DNA of 64,000 nt from the NCBI GenBank assembly GCA_020161535.1, contig JAIUNW010000002.1, positions 62,001-126,000 on the forward strand, written 5' to 3'. Below, piece after piece: positions 52,236 to 61,647 of the stretch; positions within the stretch are counted from its first letter, which is position 1, and each line of letters begins with the position of its first letter. The DNA is from Bacteroidota bacterium (GTDB taxonomy: Bacteria > Bacteroidota > Bacteroidia > Chitinophagales > Chitinophagaceae). The notes under the pieces were generated by a model, which was not told the DNA's origin, did no database searches, and worked only from the letters and a program-made list of their open reading frames with translations. Position numbers and translations under genes: made by a program.

Positions 52236-53732
52236 ATGAAAGATTCGAGGAAAGGAGGATGGCTATTTTTAACCTTGATCCTGTGTGCCCTGTTCGTCCA
52301 GGCGCAAGACAGCGTACTGGTGCAGCCCAGCTCCGACGAATGGGACCTTCGCCGTTGCGTGGATTATGCCGTTGCACATAATATCTCGGTTCGCCAGGCC
52401 GATGTGCAGCGCCGCGTGGCCGACCTGCTCTATGACCAAAGTAAAAAGTCGCGCATTCCCAACGCCAGCTTTGGCTTTAACAATGGTTTGCAGTTCGGTC
52501 GCTCTATTGACCCCACCACCAACCAGTTTACCAACCAACAGTTGTTGTTCCAGGGTTTCAACTTCAATACAGATGTTACCATTTTCAATTGGAACCGCAT
52601 TAATTACAATATCACCTCGAGCCGACTGGAAGCAGCAGCTTCTGCCGCCGATGTAGACAAGAATAAGAATACTATTTCGATGAATGTGGCCACCGCCTAC
52701 CTCGCGGCCCTGTTGTCGAAAGTACAGGTAGATATTACGCGGGTGCAACTGAAACAAAGCCAGAGTCAGTTGTCAGACACCCGCAAGCGCGTCGACGCAG
52801 GTACATTGCCAGAATTGAATGCGGTAGACCTGGAGGCACAGGTAGCCCGCGACAGTACGTCGGTTATTACAGCTACTGCCAACTACCAGTTAAACCTGTT
52901 GTCGCTGAAAGCACTGTTGAACCTGGATGCTGCCCAACCATTTAGCATCACCGAGCCACCGGTTAACCAGATACCGATCGATCCGATTGCTGAATTGCAG
53001 CCGGGCGATGTGTTTGATATGGCCATGAAGAACCAGCCCGCGCAAAAAGCAAACCAATTGCGCCGGGAGTCGCTAGAATATGCCATCCGTTCTGCCCGCG
53101 CCTCCTTGTATCCGACCATTTTTGGCAGCGGAAGCCTCGCGAATAACTTTTCAAGCTCTAACCGAAAAATAACCGGCTACAATTTCGGTGGCTATTCAAG
53201 TTCGCCGATCTATCCCGATGTGGTAGACGTAAACGGCACGCTAACACCGGTGCAATCGGCCGCAATCACGGCGGTGACCGGTAAGAAATCTTTTGGTGAA
53301 TATTGGGAAGGATATGGTGCACAATTGAATAACAACTTCCGGCAGAGCCTGGTGGTGGGTATTCAGGTACCAATATTCCAGGGCTATCAGTACCGCACCC
53401 AGTACAAACGCGCCAAGCTCAATGTAGAGCAGCAGGACCTGACCATTGAACAGGCCAACCAAACATTGAAACAGGATATATTCACGGCGTATACCAATGC
53501 CGTGGCTTCTTTGGAGAAATTCAATGCCAGTAAAGTAAGCGTCAATGCTGCCCAACGTTCGTACGACTATTCAAAGCGCCGGTATGAACTGGGCATTCTG
53601 TCTACCCTTGAACTGATTACCAGCCAAAGTAACCTGACCCGGTCTAAAATTGATCTCGTGAATGCAGAATTTGACTATGTATTCCGAATGAAAGTGCTGG
53701 AGTTTTACAAAGGTCTTGGCATTAAACTATAA
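52236..53732 (+). CDS. TolC family outer-membrane efflux protein
   Basis: A 498-residue outer-membrane channel subunit. The signal peptide ends at VQAQ (about residue 23). Two OEP repeats follow, rich in coiled-coil helices: WDLRRCVDYAVAHNISVRQADVQRRVADLL and SLVVGIQVPIFQGYQYRTQYKRAKLNVEQQDL, with ELGILSTLELITSQSNLTRSKIDLVNAEFDY near the end. GLQFGRSIDPTTNQFTNQQLLFQ is the variable strand region. It exports small molecules or proteins with the adaptor encoded 21 nt downstream. Confidence 0.9.
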   Translation: MKDSRKGGWLFLTLILCALFVQAQDSVLVQPSSDEWDLRRCVDYAVAHNISVRQADVQRRVADLLYDQSKKSRIPNASFGFNNGLQFGRSIDPTTNQFTNQQLLFQGFNFNTDVTIFNWNRINYNITSSRLEAAASAADVDKNKNTISMNVATAYLAALLSKVQVDITRVQLKQSQSQLSDTRKRVDAGTLPELNAVDLEAQVARDSTSVITATANYQLNLLSLKALLNLDAAQPFSITEPPVNQIPIDPIAELQPGDVFDMAMKNQPAQKANQLRRESLEYAIRSARASLYPTIFGSGSLANNFSSSNRKITGYNFGGYSSSPIYPDVVDVNGTLTPVQSAAITAVTGKKSFGEYWEGYGAQLNNNFRQSLVVGIQVPIFQGYQYRTQYKRAKLNVEQQDLTIEQANQTLKQDIFTAYTNAVASLEKFNASKVSVNAAQRSYDYSKRRYELGILSTLELITSQSNLTRSKIDLVNAEFDYVFRMKVLEFYKGLGIKL

Positions 53733-53753
53733 CGTACACACTACCCATATTGT

Positions 53754-55151
53754 ATGAATAAGAAAATTGTTTGGATACTCGTTTCGGTTGTTGCCCTCGT
53801 GCTGATTTTATTCGGTTTGAAAAAAGCCGGTATTATTGGCAAAGAAGAAGGATTGAAAGTGACCACCGAAAAAGTAGCAAAAAGAACCATCATTGAAACC
53901 GTCAATGCGAGTGGCAATGTTTATCCGGAAATTGAAGTAAAAGTAAGCTCCGACATATCGGGCGAGATCACCGCCTTGATGGTAGAAGAGGGCGATAGCG
54001 TAAAGAAAGGACAAGTGGTTGCCCGGATCTTTGCAGATCTGTACACCACCCAACGCGACCAGGTGGCTGCTGCGGTCAAGCAATCGCAAGCGATGGTTGA
54101 CAACAGCAACGCTTCATTGGAAGCACTCAAATCGGCCATGACGCAAACAGAAGCCCAGTACAAACGGCAGAAGCAATTGATGGACGAGAAAGTGATTTCG
54201 CGCTATGAGTTTGAGCAGGCCGAGAACGCCTACAATACAGCGCGCGCCAATTACAATGCCGGCTTGCAAAACATTCGTGGTAACCAGGCTGCTGTGCAAA
54301 GTGCCCAGGCCAACCTGGCACGGGCCAATAAAGACCTGGGACGCGCAACGATCGTGGCCCCCATGGATGGGGTTATTTCTTTGCTGGCGGTGAAGCGCGG
54401 TGAAAGAGTAGTGGGTACCGCGCAAATGACAGGTACTGAAATGATGCGCATCGCTGATATGAAAAAGATTGAAGTGCGGGTGGATGTGGGTGAAAGCGAT
54501 ATCCCCAAAGTTCACCTGGGTGATTCAGCCTTGATTGAAATTGATGCATACAGCGGCCGCAAATTCAAAGGCATTGTTACACAGATTGCAGGTAGCAGCA
54601 ATACGCTCAGTAGCGCCACCGCTTCAGCCGCCGCCACTTCCAATGATGTAACCAATTACAAAGTGCATATCCGGCTCTTACCTGATTCTTATGCCGATTT
54701 ATTGGCCGACCGACGCCCGAAATCATTGCCCTTCCGCCCAGGTATGAGCGCCAGCGCCGATATCCAAACGCGTCGCCACGAAAACGTGTTGGCCGTGCCG
54801 ATCAATGCGGTAACCACCCGTGAAAAAGATTCAGATAAAGCCATTGCGAAGTCGAAGAGCTCGGTCGATAACGCGCCCGATGCGGCCAAAAAAGACGAGG
54901 AAGACCAGAAAAAAACACTGAGTTCTGACCTTGATGAAGTCGTGTTTACCTTGAATGCTGATAAAACAACGGTTACAAGGGTAAAAGTCAGAACCGATAT
55001 CCAGGATATCAATTATATTGAAATCCTCGCCGGTTTAAAAGAAGGGGATGAAGTGATTACGGGACCATATTCGCTGGTATCAAAAACGCTCAAGAACGGC
55101 GACAAAGTAAAAGTGGTCAAGAAAGAAGAATTGTTTGACGTTAAAAAATAA
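53754..55151 (+). CDS. Periplasmic adaptor subunit (HlyD/MacA-RND type) of a tripartite efflux system
   Basis: A 465-residue membrane-fusion protein with one N-terminal membrane anchor (IVWILVSVVALVLILFGL). The lipoyl-like halves are SSDISGEITALMVEEGDSVKKGQVVARI and ATIVAPMDGVISLLAVKRGERV; between them lies a coiled-coil hairpin (about 95-190, TEAQYKRQKQLMDEKVISRYEFEQAENAY). A beta-barrel domain and a membrane-proximal domain follow, with a charged Lys/Asp-rich insertion near 360-395. It follows the tolC-type gene by 21 nt. The pump subunit (MacB ABC or RND) normally next in such operons is absent; gpsA comes instead after 4 nt. Confidence 0.9.
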   Translation: MNKKIVWILVSVVALVLILFGLKKAGIIGKEEGLKVTTEKVAKRTIIETVNASGNVYPEIEVKVSSDISGEITALMVEEGDSVKKGQVVARIFADLYTTQRDQVAAAVKQSQAMVDNSNASLEALKSAMTQTEAQYKRQKQLMDEKVISRYEFEQAENAYNTARANYNAGLQNIRGNQAAVQSAQANLARANKDLGRATIVAPMDGVISLLAVKRGERVVGTAQMTGTEMMRIADMKKIEVRVDVGESDIPKVHLGDSALIEIDAYSGRKFKGIVTQIAGSSNTLSSATASAAATSNDVTNYKVHIRLLPDSYADLLADRRPKSLPFRPGMSASADIQTRRHENVLAVPINAVTTREKDSDKAIAKSKSSVDNAPDAAKKDEEDQKKTLSSDLDEVVFTLNADKTTVTRVKVRTDIQDINYIEILAGLKEGDEVITGPYSLVSKTLKNGDKVKVVKKEELFDVKK

Positions 55152-55155
55152 GCCT

Positions 55156-56190
55156 ATGCGGTTCGCAATTATTGGCAGCGGCAGTTGGGCAACTGCGCTG
55201 GCCAAAATCGTGTCCGACAATGGCCACCCGCTGCATTGGTTTGTCAGAAACGAAAACCTGGCGTCACATATTCAGCAACGCAAACACAACCCGCACTACC
55301 TATCGTCGGCCACGCTCAACACCGATACTATTCAGCTAACCACTGATCTTAAAACGGCGGTAACCGACGCTGATGTTATTTTACTGGCCTTGCCCTCGGC
55401 CTATGTTGTTGACACTTTATCGGTACTGTCCAAAGAAGACCTGGCTGGAAAGAAAATAGTGTCGGCGGTGAAGGGTATGGTGCCTGCTGCAAATAGTTTA
55501 CTGAACGATTGGCTGCAGCAACAGCTTGCGGTGCCCTTGTCACAGTACTATACCTTAATGGGCCCCTGCCACGCAGAAGAAGTGGCGAATGAAAAATTGT
55601 CTTACCTCACTTTTTCCGGCCTCGACACTGCTGCAGCTGCATCTATTGCACAATGTTTTTCCTGTTATTATATCAATACTGTGGTGAACGATGATGTGAT
55701 TGGTGTACAATATGCAGCTATTCTGAAAAACATATACGCCCTTGGCGCCGGCATTGCGCATGGCCTGGAATACGGCGACAATTTTCAAAGCGTACTCATC
55801 GCCAATTGTGCCGATGAAATGGCCGGCTTCCTGCAACGCGTCGGTATCAAGCATGTGGAAGTAGGCGGACAGAAAACCAGCGGCGACAATAAAAAACGGG
55901 CAGCCAATTATGCGGCTTCGGTTTATCTCGGCGACTTGTTGGTTACCTGTTATTCCCTCTTCAGCCGCAACCGCACGTTTGGCAATATGATCGGCAAAGG
56001 TTATTCAGTGATCTCGGCGCAACTGGAAATGAATATGGTGGCCGAAGGATATAATGCCAGTAAATCGATCTTCACGTTGAACCAGGAAATTGGTGCAGAG
56101 ATGCCCATCGCTGCCACGGTGTACAAGATCTTGTGGGAGCAATTGCCCGCGGCAAAAGGATTCAAACAACTGGAAGAAAACCTGATTTAG
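55156..56190 (+). CDS. gpsA: Glycerol-3-phosphate dehydrogenase [NAD(P)+]
   Basis: A 344-residue cytosolic enzyme that reduces dihydroxyacetone phosphate to sn-glycerol 3-phosphate for phospholipid synthesis. The ATG at 55156 puts the cofactor motif FAIIGSGSWATALAKI at the N-terminus. Further motifs: LALPSAYV, VSAVKGM, LMGPCHAEEVA (substrate region), QYAAILKNIYALGAGIAHGLEYGDN with the catalytic Lys, and GDLLVTCYSLFSRNRTFG. The start is 4 nt after the adaptor gene stop. The 3' end overlaps the convergent hemW stop by 4 nt. Confidence 0.94.
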   Translation: MRFAIIGSGSWATALAKIVSDNGHPLHWFVRNENLASHIQQRKHNPHYLSSATLNTDTIQLTTDLKTAVTDADVILLALPSAYVVDTLSVLSKEDLAGKKIVSAVKGMVPAANSLLNDWLQQQLAVPLSQYYTLMGPCHAEEVANEKLSYLTFSGLDTAAAASIAQCFSCYYINTVVNDDVIGVQYAAILKNIYALGAGIAHGLEYGDNFQSVLIANCADEMAGFLQRVGIKHVEVGGQKTSGDNKKRAANYAASVYLGDLLVTCYSLFSRNRTFGNMIGKGYSVISAQLEMNMVAEGYNASKSIFTLNQEIGAEMPIAATVYKILWEQLPAAKGFKQLEENLI

Positions 56191-57311
56191 CAGAACAGTG
56201 CCGACGCAATGCCGTCGGCAAATAATTTTCCGGATCGACTCAGCACTACTTGTTCGCCTTCTTGCAGCAAGGCACCTGATTGAAAATAAATATCGGCCGA
56301 CCGCAACAATTTTTCTGTGGCAGTAACACCTCCCAGTTCGGCCACGCGCGCCAGGCTGATCCCTTCCCGCCGCCGCAAGCTCGTCATGATGTATTCGTTG
56401 AAGCGGTTATCATCCGACAGTATCTCTTCCTCCGAAACCGATATTCCCTTTTCTATGCCATTTACATATAAGGCGTTGTTGCTAACATTCCACCGGCGCG
56501 TGCGCCCATCGTACGAATGGGCCCCCGGGCCAATGCCCAGGTACACAGCGCCTTCCCAATACGAACTGTTGTGCCGGCTGCGATGACCCGGCACCGCAAA
56601 ATTGGAAATCTCATATTGCTCCCAGCCGGCGGCGTCAAGCTGATCGACCAATAACAAAAACTGGTCGGCCTGTTGCGTCGGGTCAATATCGGGCATTCGA
56701 AGTTTATCGATCAATACCGCCAGGGCCGTTTTCGGTTCTACGGTAAGTGCATAGGCCGACAAATGATTGATGCCCTGGGCCAGGGCCTTCGAAATATTTT
56801 CCTGCCAGGCGGCATCGCTCAGCCCCGGGATACCATAAATCAGGTCGAGGTTAAAATCAGTAAAGCCCGCAGCCTTTGCTTTCTGCACCGCGGCTTCCGC
56901 TTCGGCGGCCGAATGGACGCGATTCATCCACCGAAGGTCTTCTTCCCGAAATGATTGCACCCCGATGCTCAGCCGATTAATGCCCAGCGATTTCCAATGC
57001 GCCAGTAAAGCCGGCTCAATGTCATCAGGATTGGCTTCGAGGGTGATTTCCGCATCAGCGTCTATCAAAAAATGACGCCGGATGGCTGAAAAAATAGTGC
57101 TGATTTCTTCGGATGACAACAAGGAGGGCGTGCCCCCGCCGAAATAGATGGTCTCCAGCTTTTGCCCTTCCAATCGAAAAGATTCGCGCGCCAATTCTTT
57201 CAATATTGCAGCCGTTACCTCGTTCTTGTATTGCAATCGGGTAGAAAAATGGAAATTGCAGTAATGACACGCTTTACGGCAGAAGGGAATATGAAGGTAG
57301 AGTCCGGCCAC
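56187..57311 (-). CDS. hemW: HemW-type radical SAM heme chaperone, GTG start
   Basis: A 374-residue radical SAM protein of the HemW group (formerly called coproporphyrinogen oxidase-like), thought to insert heme into target proteins. The start is taken as GTG at 57311, giving MAGLYLHIPFCRKACHYC, which matches the invariant HemW N-terminus; no ATG lies nearby. The cluster cysteines are 11, 15 and 18, and the fourth-position residue after them is Asn-Phe as in HemW, not Gly-Cys as in HemN. Other blocks are IYFGGGTPSLLS, LEANPDD, NRLSIGVQSFREEDL, NLDLIYGIPG and YEISNFAVPGHRSRHNSSYW. It converges with gpsA and is divergent from, and slightly overlaps, the barrel protein gene. Confidence 0.92.
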   Translation of the reverse strand: MAGLYLHIPFCRKACHYCNFHFSTRLQYKNEVTAAILKELARESFRLEGQKLETIYFGGGTPSLLSSEEISTIFSAIRRHFLIDADAEITLEANPDDIEPALLAHWKSLGINRLSIGVQSFREEDLRWMNRVHSAAEAEAAVQKAKAAGFTDFNLDLIYGIPGLSDAAWQENISKALAQGINHLSAYALTVEPKTALAVLIDKLRMPDIDPTQQADQFLLLVDQLDAAGWEQYEISNFAVPGHRSRHNSSYWEGAVYLGIGPGAHSYDGRTRRWNVSNNALYVNGIEKGISVSEEEILSDDNRFNEYIMTSLRRREGISLARVAELGGVTATEKLLRSADIYFQSGALLQEGEQVVLSRSGKLFADGIASALFC

Positions 57312-59096
57312 CGCGCAAAGGTAAGGCGTGCCATGGTATGGATGATTGCCGCCCTGCTGTGCAGCTTTTCGCTCTACGCACAATACCCCTTGCACATAGA
57401 AGCGGCCGATGCCGACAGCGCAGTTTTGCAACCCTTGCAATTGCAGCGGAATTTTTCATCGCGACTCGCTTGCGCGGAATACGTCAATAAGTTGCCGGGG
57501 CTCTTGCAGTCACGCGGACTCGTATCTGCCTCGATCGACAGTGTACGGATCGACAGTACCAGCGCTTATTTGTTGCTCTTTGTTGGTGAGCCACTTTTTT
57601 GGGGCGAGATCCGCATCGACGGACTTACCGAACAGGAGTGGGAGCGCACCAATATTCGTCTCCCGGCCATTGGGAAGCAACCTTTTTTGGGCGAACAACT
57701 CACGGCGCTCGAGAAACAGTTGCTGAACTGGATGGCCGATAATGGCTATCCTTTTGCGACGGTTGAGTTGGACAGCGTCAATTGGTTGGCCGGACAATTA
57801 AACGGCATTCTTAGTATCAACAAGGGATTGAATTACCTGATGGATAGCATCCATGTTGAAGGCGCTGCGAAAATCTCCAGCCGTTTCCTCCATCGCTACC
57901 TCGATATTCCAGCCGGCAGTCCGTATAGCCTTAAACAGTTTGGCAGCATCAGCAATCGCCTGCGTGAACTGTCATACCTGACCGAATCCAAACCCTGGGA
58001 CATGCGCTTTGGGGGCAATGGTGCCATACTGAATCTTTACCTCGAACCCAAAAAGAGCAGCCAGGTGAATGTGCTGCTTGGCCTTTTGCCTGGCACCGAC
58101 GCGCTGACCGGCAAAACCAAGTACCTGGTTACGGGCGAAGCCTTGTTAAACCTACAAAACGCCCTGGGCGCGGGCGAAACCATCAGCGTGAACTGGCAAC
58201 AATTGCAAACAAAATCACCGCGGCTCAACCTATTGTACCAGCAGCCCTATATTTTCGGATCGGCTTTTGGTATCGCCACCCAGTTTGATATTTTTAAGAA
58301 AGACAGCTCCTTTCTAAACATCAACGGATTAATTGGTTTGCAATACGCCGTGTCGGCGCGTAAAACCGGCAAGGTTTTTTTGCAACTGCTGCGCACCAAT
58401 CTCATCAATGTAGATACGACTGCCATCGTAGCCGCCAAAGCACTGCCGGTGGAAATGGACATGAGCACGTTTAACCTAGGCGTTGATTATGATTTGTTCA
58501 CCACTAATTACCGCCGCAACCCGCGCCGGGGTTGGGAACTTTATGCAGCAGCCACGGCTGGCATAAGGAATATCCAGAAAAACGCCCTGGTATTGGAAAT
58601 CAAAAATCCCGATTTCAATTTTCCCGCTTTGTACGATACGGTGCAACTGCGCAGTTACCAGTTCAGGCTGCGATCCAATGCGGCGCGCTATTTTCCCATC
58701 GGCCGACAGGCAGCGCTCCAGGTAAAAATAAATGGCGGCTGGGTGCAAAGCCAGCAATTATACCGAAACGAATTGTTCCAGATCGGCGGTTATAAAACAC
58801 TGCGCGGCTTTAACGAAGAAAGTATTTATGCCAGTCGCTACCTCATCAATACCATCGAGTACCGATACCTGGTAAATATGAATTCCTATTTCTTTGGTTT
58901 TGCAGATATCGGTTTTACAGGAAACAACAGCAGCATTGGTCATGGCAACAATCGTTTCATTGGGCTGGGCCTGGGGATGGCTTTTGAAACAACTGCCGGC
59001 TTCTTCAACCTCTCACTCGCCGCCGGCAAACGCGACGCTAATTCCTTTGACCTGAAACAGACCAAGATTCACCTCGGCTACGTTAATTATTTTTAA
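57291..59096 (+). CDS. BamA/TamA-like outer-membrane barrel protein
   Basis: A protein of about 601 residues with an Omp85-type layout: signal peptide (MKVESGHRAKVRRAMVWMIA to SLYAQ), an N-terminal POTRA-like region (about 35-230, including KGLNYLMDSIHVEGAAKISS) and a C-terminal barrel. The barrel shows FQIGGYKTLRGFNEESIYASRYLINTIEYRYL, the conserved L6/RGF motif of the superfamily, and ends in an aromatic strand (KIHLGYVNYF). The start at 57291 was chosen because it supplies a positive n-region; it overlaps the divergent hemW start by 21 nt. Met at 57333 is the alternative. It probably assembles or secretes other envelope proteins; it is not the housekeeping BamA, which is longer. Confidence 0.8.
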   Translation: MKVESGHRAKVRRAMVWMIAALLCSFSLYAQYPLHIEAADADSAVLQPLQLQRNFSSRLACAEYVNKLPGLLQSRGLVSASIDSVRIDSTSAYLLLFVGEPLFWGEIRIDGLTEQEWERTNIRLPAIGKQPFLGEQLTALEKQLLNWMADNGYPFATVELDSVNWLAGQLNGILSINKGLNYLMDSIHVEGAAKISSRFLHRYLDIPAGSPYSLKQFGSISNRLRELSYLTESKPWDMRFGGNGAILNLYLEPKKSSQVNVLLGLLPGTDALTGKTKYLVTGEALLNLQNALGAGETISVNWQQLQTKSPRLNLLYQQPYIFGSAFGIATQFDIFKKDSSFLNINGLIGLQYAVSARKTGKVFLQLLRTNLINVDTTAIVAAKALPVEMDMSTFNLGVDYDLFTTNYRRNPRRGWELYAAATAGIRNIQKNALVLEIKNPDFNFPALYDTVQLRSYQFRLRSNAARYFPIGRQAALQVKINGGWVQSQQLYRNELFQIGGYKTLRGFNEESIYASRYLINTIEYRYLVNMNSYFFGFADIGFTGNNSSIGHGNNRFIGLGLGMAFETTAGFFNLSLAAGKRDANSFDLKQTKIHLGYVNYF

Positions 59097-59109
59097 CTTG
59101 CGGGCACCC

Positions 59110-60072
59110 ATGAGGCGATTCCTGATCTTACTCTTTTTATTGATTACCAGTTTTCGCATCGTTGCGCAACAGGTCACAGACAGCTTGCCAGCCGATAGCC
59201 TGGTTGCTAAGGCGGCACAAACGGCGGCGAATGCCGACAGTGTAAAAAAGGTCGATAGCCTGAAAAAGGTTGATAGCCTGGCGCAAGTGGCCGCTGCTGC
59301 CAAGGCCAATTGGAAGCCGGTGGTTTGGGACAGCCTGCCGTCGATTCAATTGCTTCGCAGTAATCCCTGGTTTAATTTTGATGGCAAGCCGGTTTACCGC
59401 ACCATTCAGCCCTACCAGGCGCGTGGCAAGGAATCGGTTTTCTACCTGATACTGGGTCTTTTTCTGTTGCTGGCCCTGGTGCGGGCAGGCTTTACCCGCT
59501 ATTTTAATCACATTTTTACCGTGTTTTTTCGGGCTTCGCTCAAACAGAAACAAATCCGAGAGCAACTGGCACAGACGCCATTGCCTTCCTTGTTATTGAA
59601 CTTATTTTTTGTGGGAACCGGGGGATTATATGCCGCTTTTGTGCTGCAGCAAAAAGGATCTGCACGAATTGAGGGAATCAATTTCTGGTTATTATACGGC
59701 TATTGCGTTGCCGGGCTGGCCATCCTGTACATAGGTAAGTATTTCATTCTCAAAATGTTGGGCTGGACGTTGCGAATTGAACAAACCGTAGACACGTATA
59801 TTTTCATCGTTTTTCTGTGTAATAAAGTACTCGCTGTATTTCTATTGCCCTTGCTGATGGTCGCCGCCTTTGCTTCCCCGGGATTGGTTACCATATCCAT
59901 GACCATTTCTTATGTCATCGTCATTGGCGTATTCCTGTACCGCTATATCAGTTCTTATGGATATATCAACCGGGAAGTCAAGACAAGCCGGTTTCACTTT
60001 TTTTTGTACCTTTGCGCTTTCGAAGTAGCACCTTTACTCTTGATTTATAAGGTGTTGTTGAAGTTGGTGTAG
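59110..60072 (+). CDS. DUF4271 domain membrane protein
   Basis: A 320-residue membrane protein. A signal-like N-terminus (MRRFLILLFLLITSFRIVAQ) is followed by an Asp/Ser/Lys-rich spacer with a short repeat (DSVKKVDSLKKVDSLAQ), then about seven membrane helices. WFNFDGKPVYRTIQPYQARGKESVFYLILGLFL is the DUF4271 entry, and REVKTSRFHFFLYLCAFEVAPLLLIYKVLL its end. The family is confined to Bacteroidota and its function is not known. It lies 13 nt after the barrel protein gene and 34 nt before hemD, a common arrangement in the phylum. Confidence 0.88.
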   Translation: MRRFLILLFLLITSFRIVAQQVTDSLPADSLVAKAAQTAANADSVKKVDSLKKVDSLAQVAAAAKANWKPVVWDSLPSIQLLRSNPWFNFDGKPVYRTIQPYQARGKESVFYLILGLFLLLALVRAGFTRYFNHIFTVFFRASLKQKQIREQLAQTPLPSLLLNLFFVGTGGLYAAFVLQQKGSARIEGINFWLLYGYCVAGLAILYIGKYFILKMLGWTLRIEQTVDTYIFIVFLCNKVLAVFLLPLLMVAAFASPGLVTISMTISYVIVIGVFLYRYISSYGYINREVKTSRFHFFLYLCAFEVAPLLLIYKVLLKLV

Positions 60073-60106
60073 AAAGTTTGTTAACCCAAGAAATTTAGCT
60101 CAACAA

Positions 60107-60901
60107 ATGCTAAAGAACGAGGCGAAGAAGGGAATTACAGTCCCTGCAATAAAAAAAATCCTGATTACCCAACCTAGGCCCGACAGTGATAAGTCACCCT
60201 ACTTTGAGCTCGGAAAAAAGTATGGCGTATCACTCGACTTTCATCCGTTTATCCGGTTGGAAGGCGTGTCGGCCAAAGAATTCCGGAAGCAAAAGGTTGA
60301 CATCAGCCTTTTTTCGGCGGTGATCTTTACCAGCCGCAACGCCATCGATCATTTCTTTCGCATCTGCGAAGAGTTGAAAGTAGCGGTGTCTCAAGACACG
60401 AAATACTTCTGCATTACCGAGGCCGTTGCGCTCTATCTCCAAAAATTTATTCTGTATCGCAAACGCAAAGTGTTCTATGGCGCCGATGGCAGCAATAAGA
60501 GCATGTTTGATGTGGTGAACAAGCACAAGGAAAACGAGCGATTTCTGTACCCGGTTTCTGAAAACCAGCAGGACAATGAGATCATTAACTGGCTGAAATC
60601 GCATAAATGCGAATACGCTACACCATTTATGTATCGTACCATTGCCAACGATGTAGAGAAAGTGATGGTTGGCCACGAATATGATATCATATGCTTTTTT
60701 ACACCAAGCGGTGTGAAAAGCTTGATGGATAAATGCCCCGGCTATAAGCAGAATGGCACCCGTATCGGCGCTTTTGGCAACAATACCGGCAAAGCAGTGG
60801 AAGATGCCGGCCTGCGGCTTGATATCAAAGCGCCACAGCCCCAAACCCCCAGCATGGTGGCGGCGCTTGAACAATATTTGTCCGCCGAATTAAAGAAGTA
60901 A
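60107..60901 (+). CDS. hemD: Uroporphyrinogen-III synthase
   Basis: A 264-residue enzyme that closes hydroxymethylbilane to uroporphyrinogen III, the last common precursor of heme, siroheme and B12. KKILITQPRPDSDKSPYFELGKKYGVSLDFHPFIRLEG starts the first domain. AVIFTSRNAIDHFF, FCITEAVALYLQ, FLYPVSENQQDNEI and IICFFTPSGVKSLMDKCP are the family blocks across the two domains. The C-terminus has PQTPSMVAALEQYL. It is downstream of the DUF4271 gene on the same strand. Confidence 0.9.
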   Translation: MLKNEAKKGITVPAIKKILITQPRPDSDKSPYFELGKKYGVSLDFHPFIRLEGVSAKEFRKQKVDISLFSAVIFTSRNAIDHFFRICEELKVAVSQDTKYFCITEAVALYLQKFILYRKRKVFYGADGSNKSMFDVVNKHKENERFLYPVSENQQDNEIINWLKSHKCEYATPFMYRTIANDVEKVMVGHEYDIICFFTPSGVKSLMDKCPGYKQNGTRIGAFGNNTGKAVEDAGLRLDIKAPQPQTPSMVAALEQYLSAELKK

Positions 60902-60923
60902 ACAAGTTCGCTACATTCGTTGC

Positions 60924-61553
60924 ATGAACCCCAGCTTGCAAACGATTTACGACAAAAAAGTTTTTGCCATATTGCGCGGCGTCCATTTTGACGACCTGCT
61001 TCCTGTGGCAGAAGCCCTGTACGAAGGTGGTATCCGACTGCTCGAGATTACCCTCAATTCACCCAAGGCCCTGGAAGGTATATCGCTGCTGCAAGCACAG
61101 TTCGGCAAAAGACCGGATAGAATGCTGATCGGCGCGGGCACCGTGCTGGATGTAGATTCGGCCAGGGCCGCGATCGATGCAGGGTCAAAATTCATTATCT
61201 CACCCAATACCGATAAAGAGACCATTCGCCAAACCCTGGCTTCGGGCGTGGTGAGTTTGCCAGGCGCGTTTACGCCCACGGAGATTGTAGCAGCGCATCG
61301 TTTCGGCGGACAAATCATCAAGGTCTTCCCGGCGCCGGATCCAACTTATTTTAAAAACCTGAAGGGGCCATTGGATAAGATTCCCATGATGCCTACCGGT
61401 GGTGTAACGGTTGATAATATCGCGGCTTACAAAGCTGCCGGCGCAGTGGCATTTGGCATTGGCTCGGCGCTGGTGAAAGCGGGCGCCCACGATGCGTCAT
61501 CGCTCGAAAACATAAGAGCACAGTCCCGGCTATTGGTGCAGGCCATTTCATAA
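60924..61553 (+). CDS. KDPG/KDPGal-type aldolase (2-dehydro-3-deoxyphosphogluconate/galactonate aldolase)
   Basis: A class I aldolase of 209 residues that splits 2-keto-3-deoxy-6-phosphosugar acids to pyruvate and glyceraldehyde 3-phosphate. Motifs in order: FAILRGVHFDDLLPVAEALYEGGIRLLEITLNSP (with the catalytic Glu), MLIGAGTVLDVDSARAAIDAGSKFIISPNT, LPGAFTPTEIVAAHRFGGQIIKVFPA with the Schiff-base Lys, and MPTGGVTVDNIAAYKAAGAVAFGIGSALV. Because a 2-keto-3-deoxygalactonokinase gene follows, the galactonate substrate is more likely than gluconate. Confidence 0.92.
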   Translation: MNPSLQTIYDKKVFAILRGVHFDDLLPVAEALYEGGIRLLEITLNSPKALEGISLLQAQFGKRPDRMLIGAGTVLDVDSARAAIDAGSKFIISPNTDKETIRQTLASGVVSLPGAFTPTEIVAAHRFGGQIIKVFPAPDPTYFKNLKGPLDKIPMMPTGGVTVDNIAAYKAAGAVAFGIGSALVKAGAHDASSLENIRAQSRLLVQAIS

Positions 61554-61647
61554 ACCAACCATGAAGTGCAGAGCATACCAACACTGTCAGTGGCCGCCGC
61601 ACTGGGTCTATAGCGTCTACGATCAATAGCCGAATCGTCATTATAGC

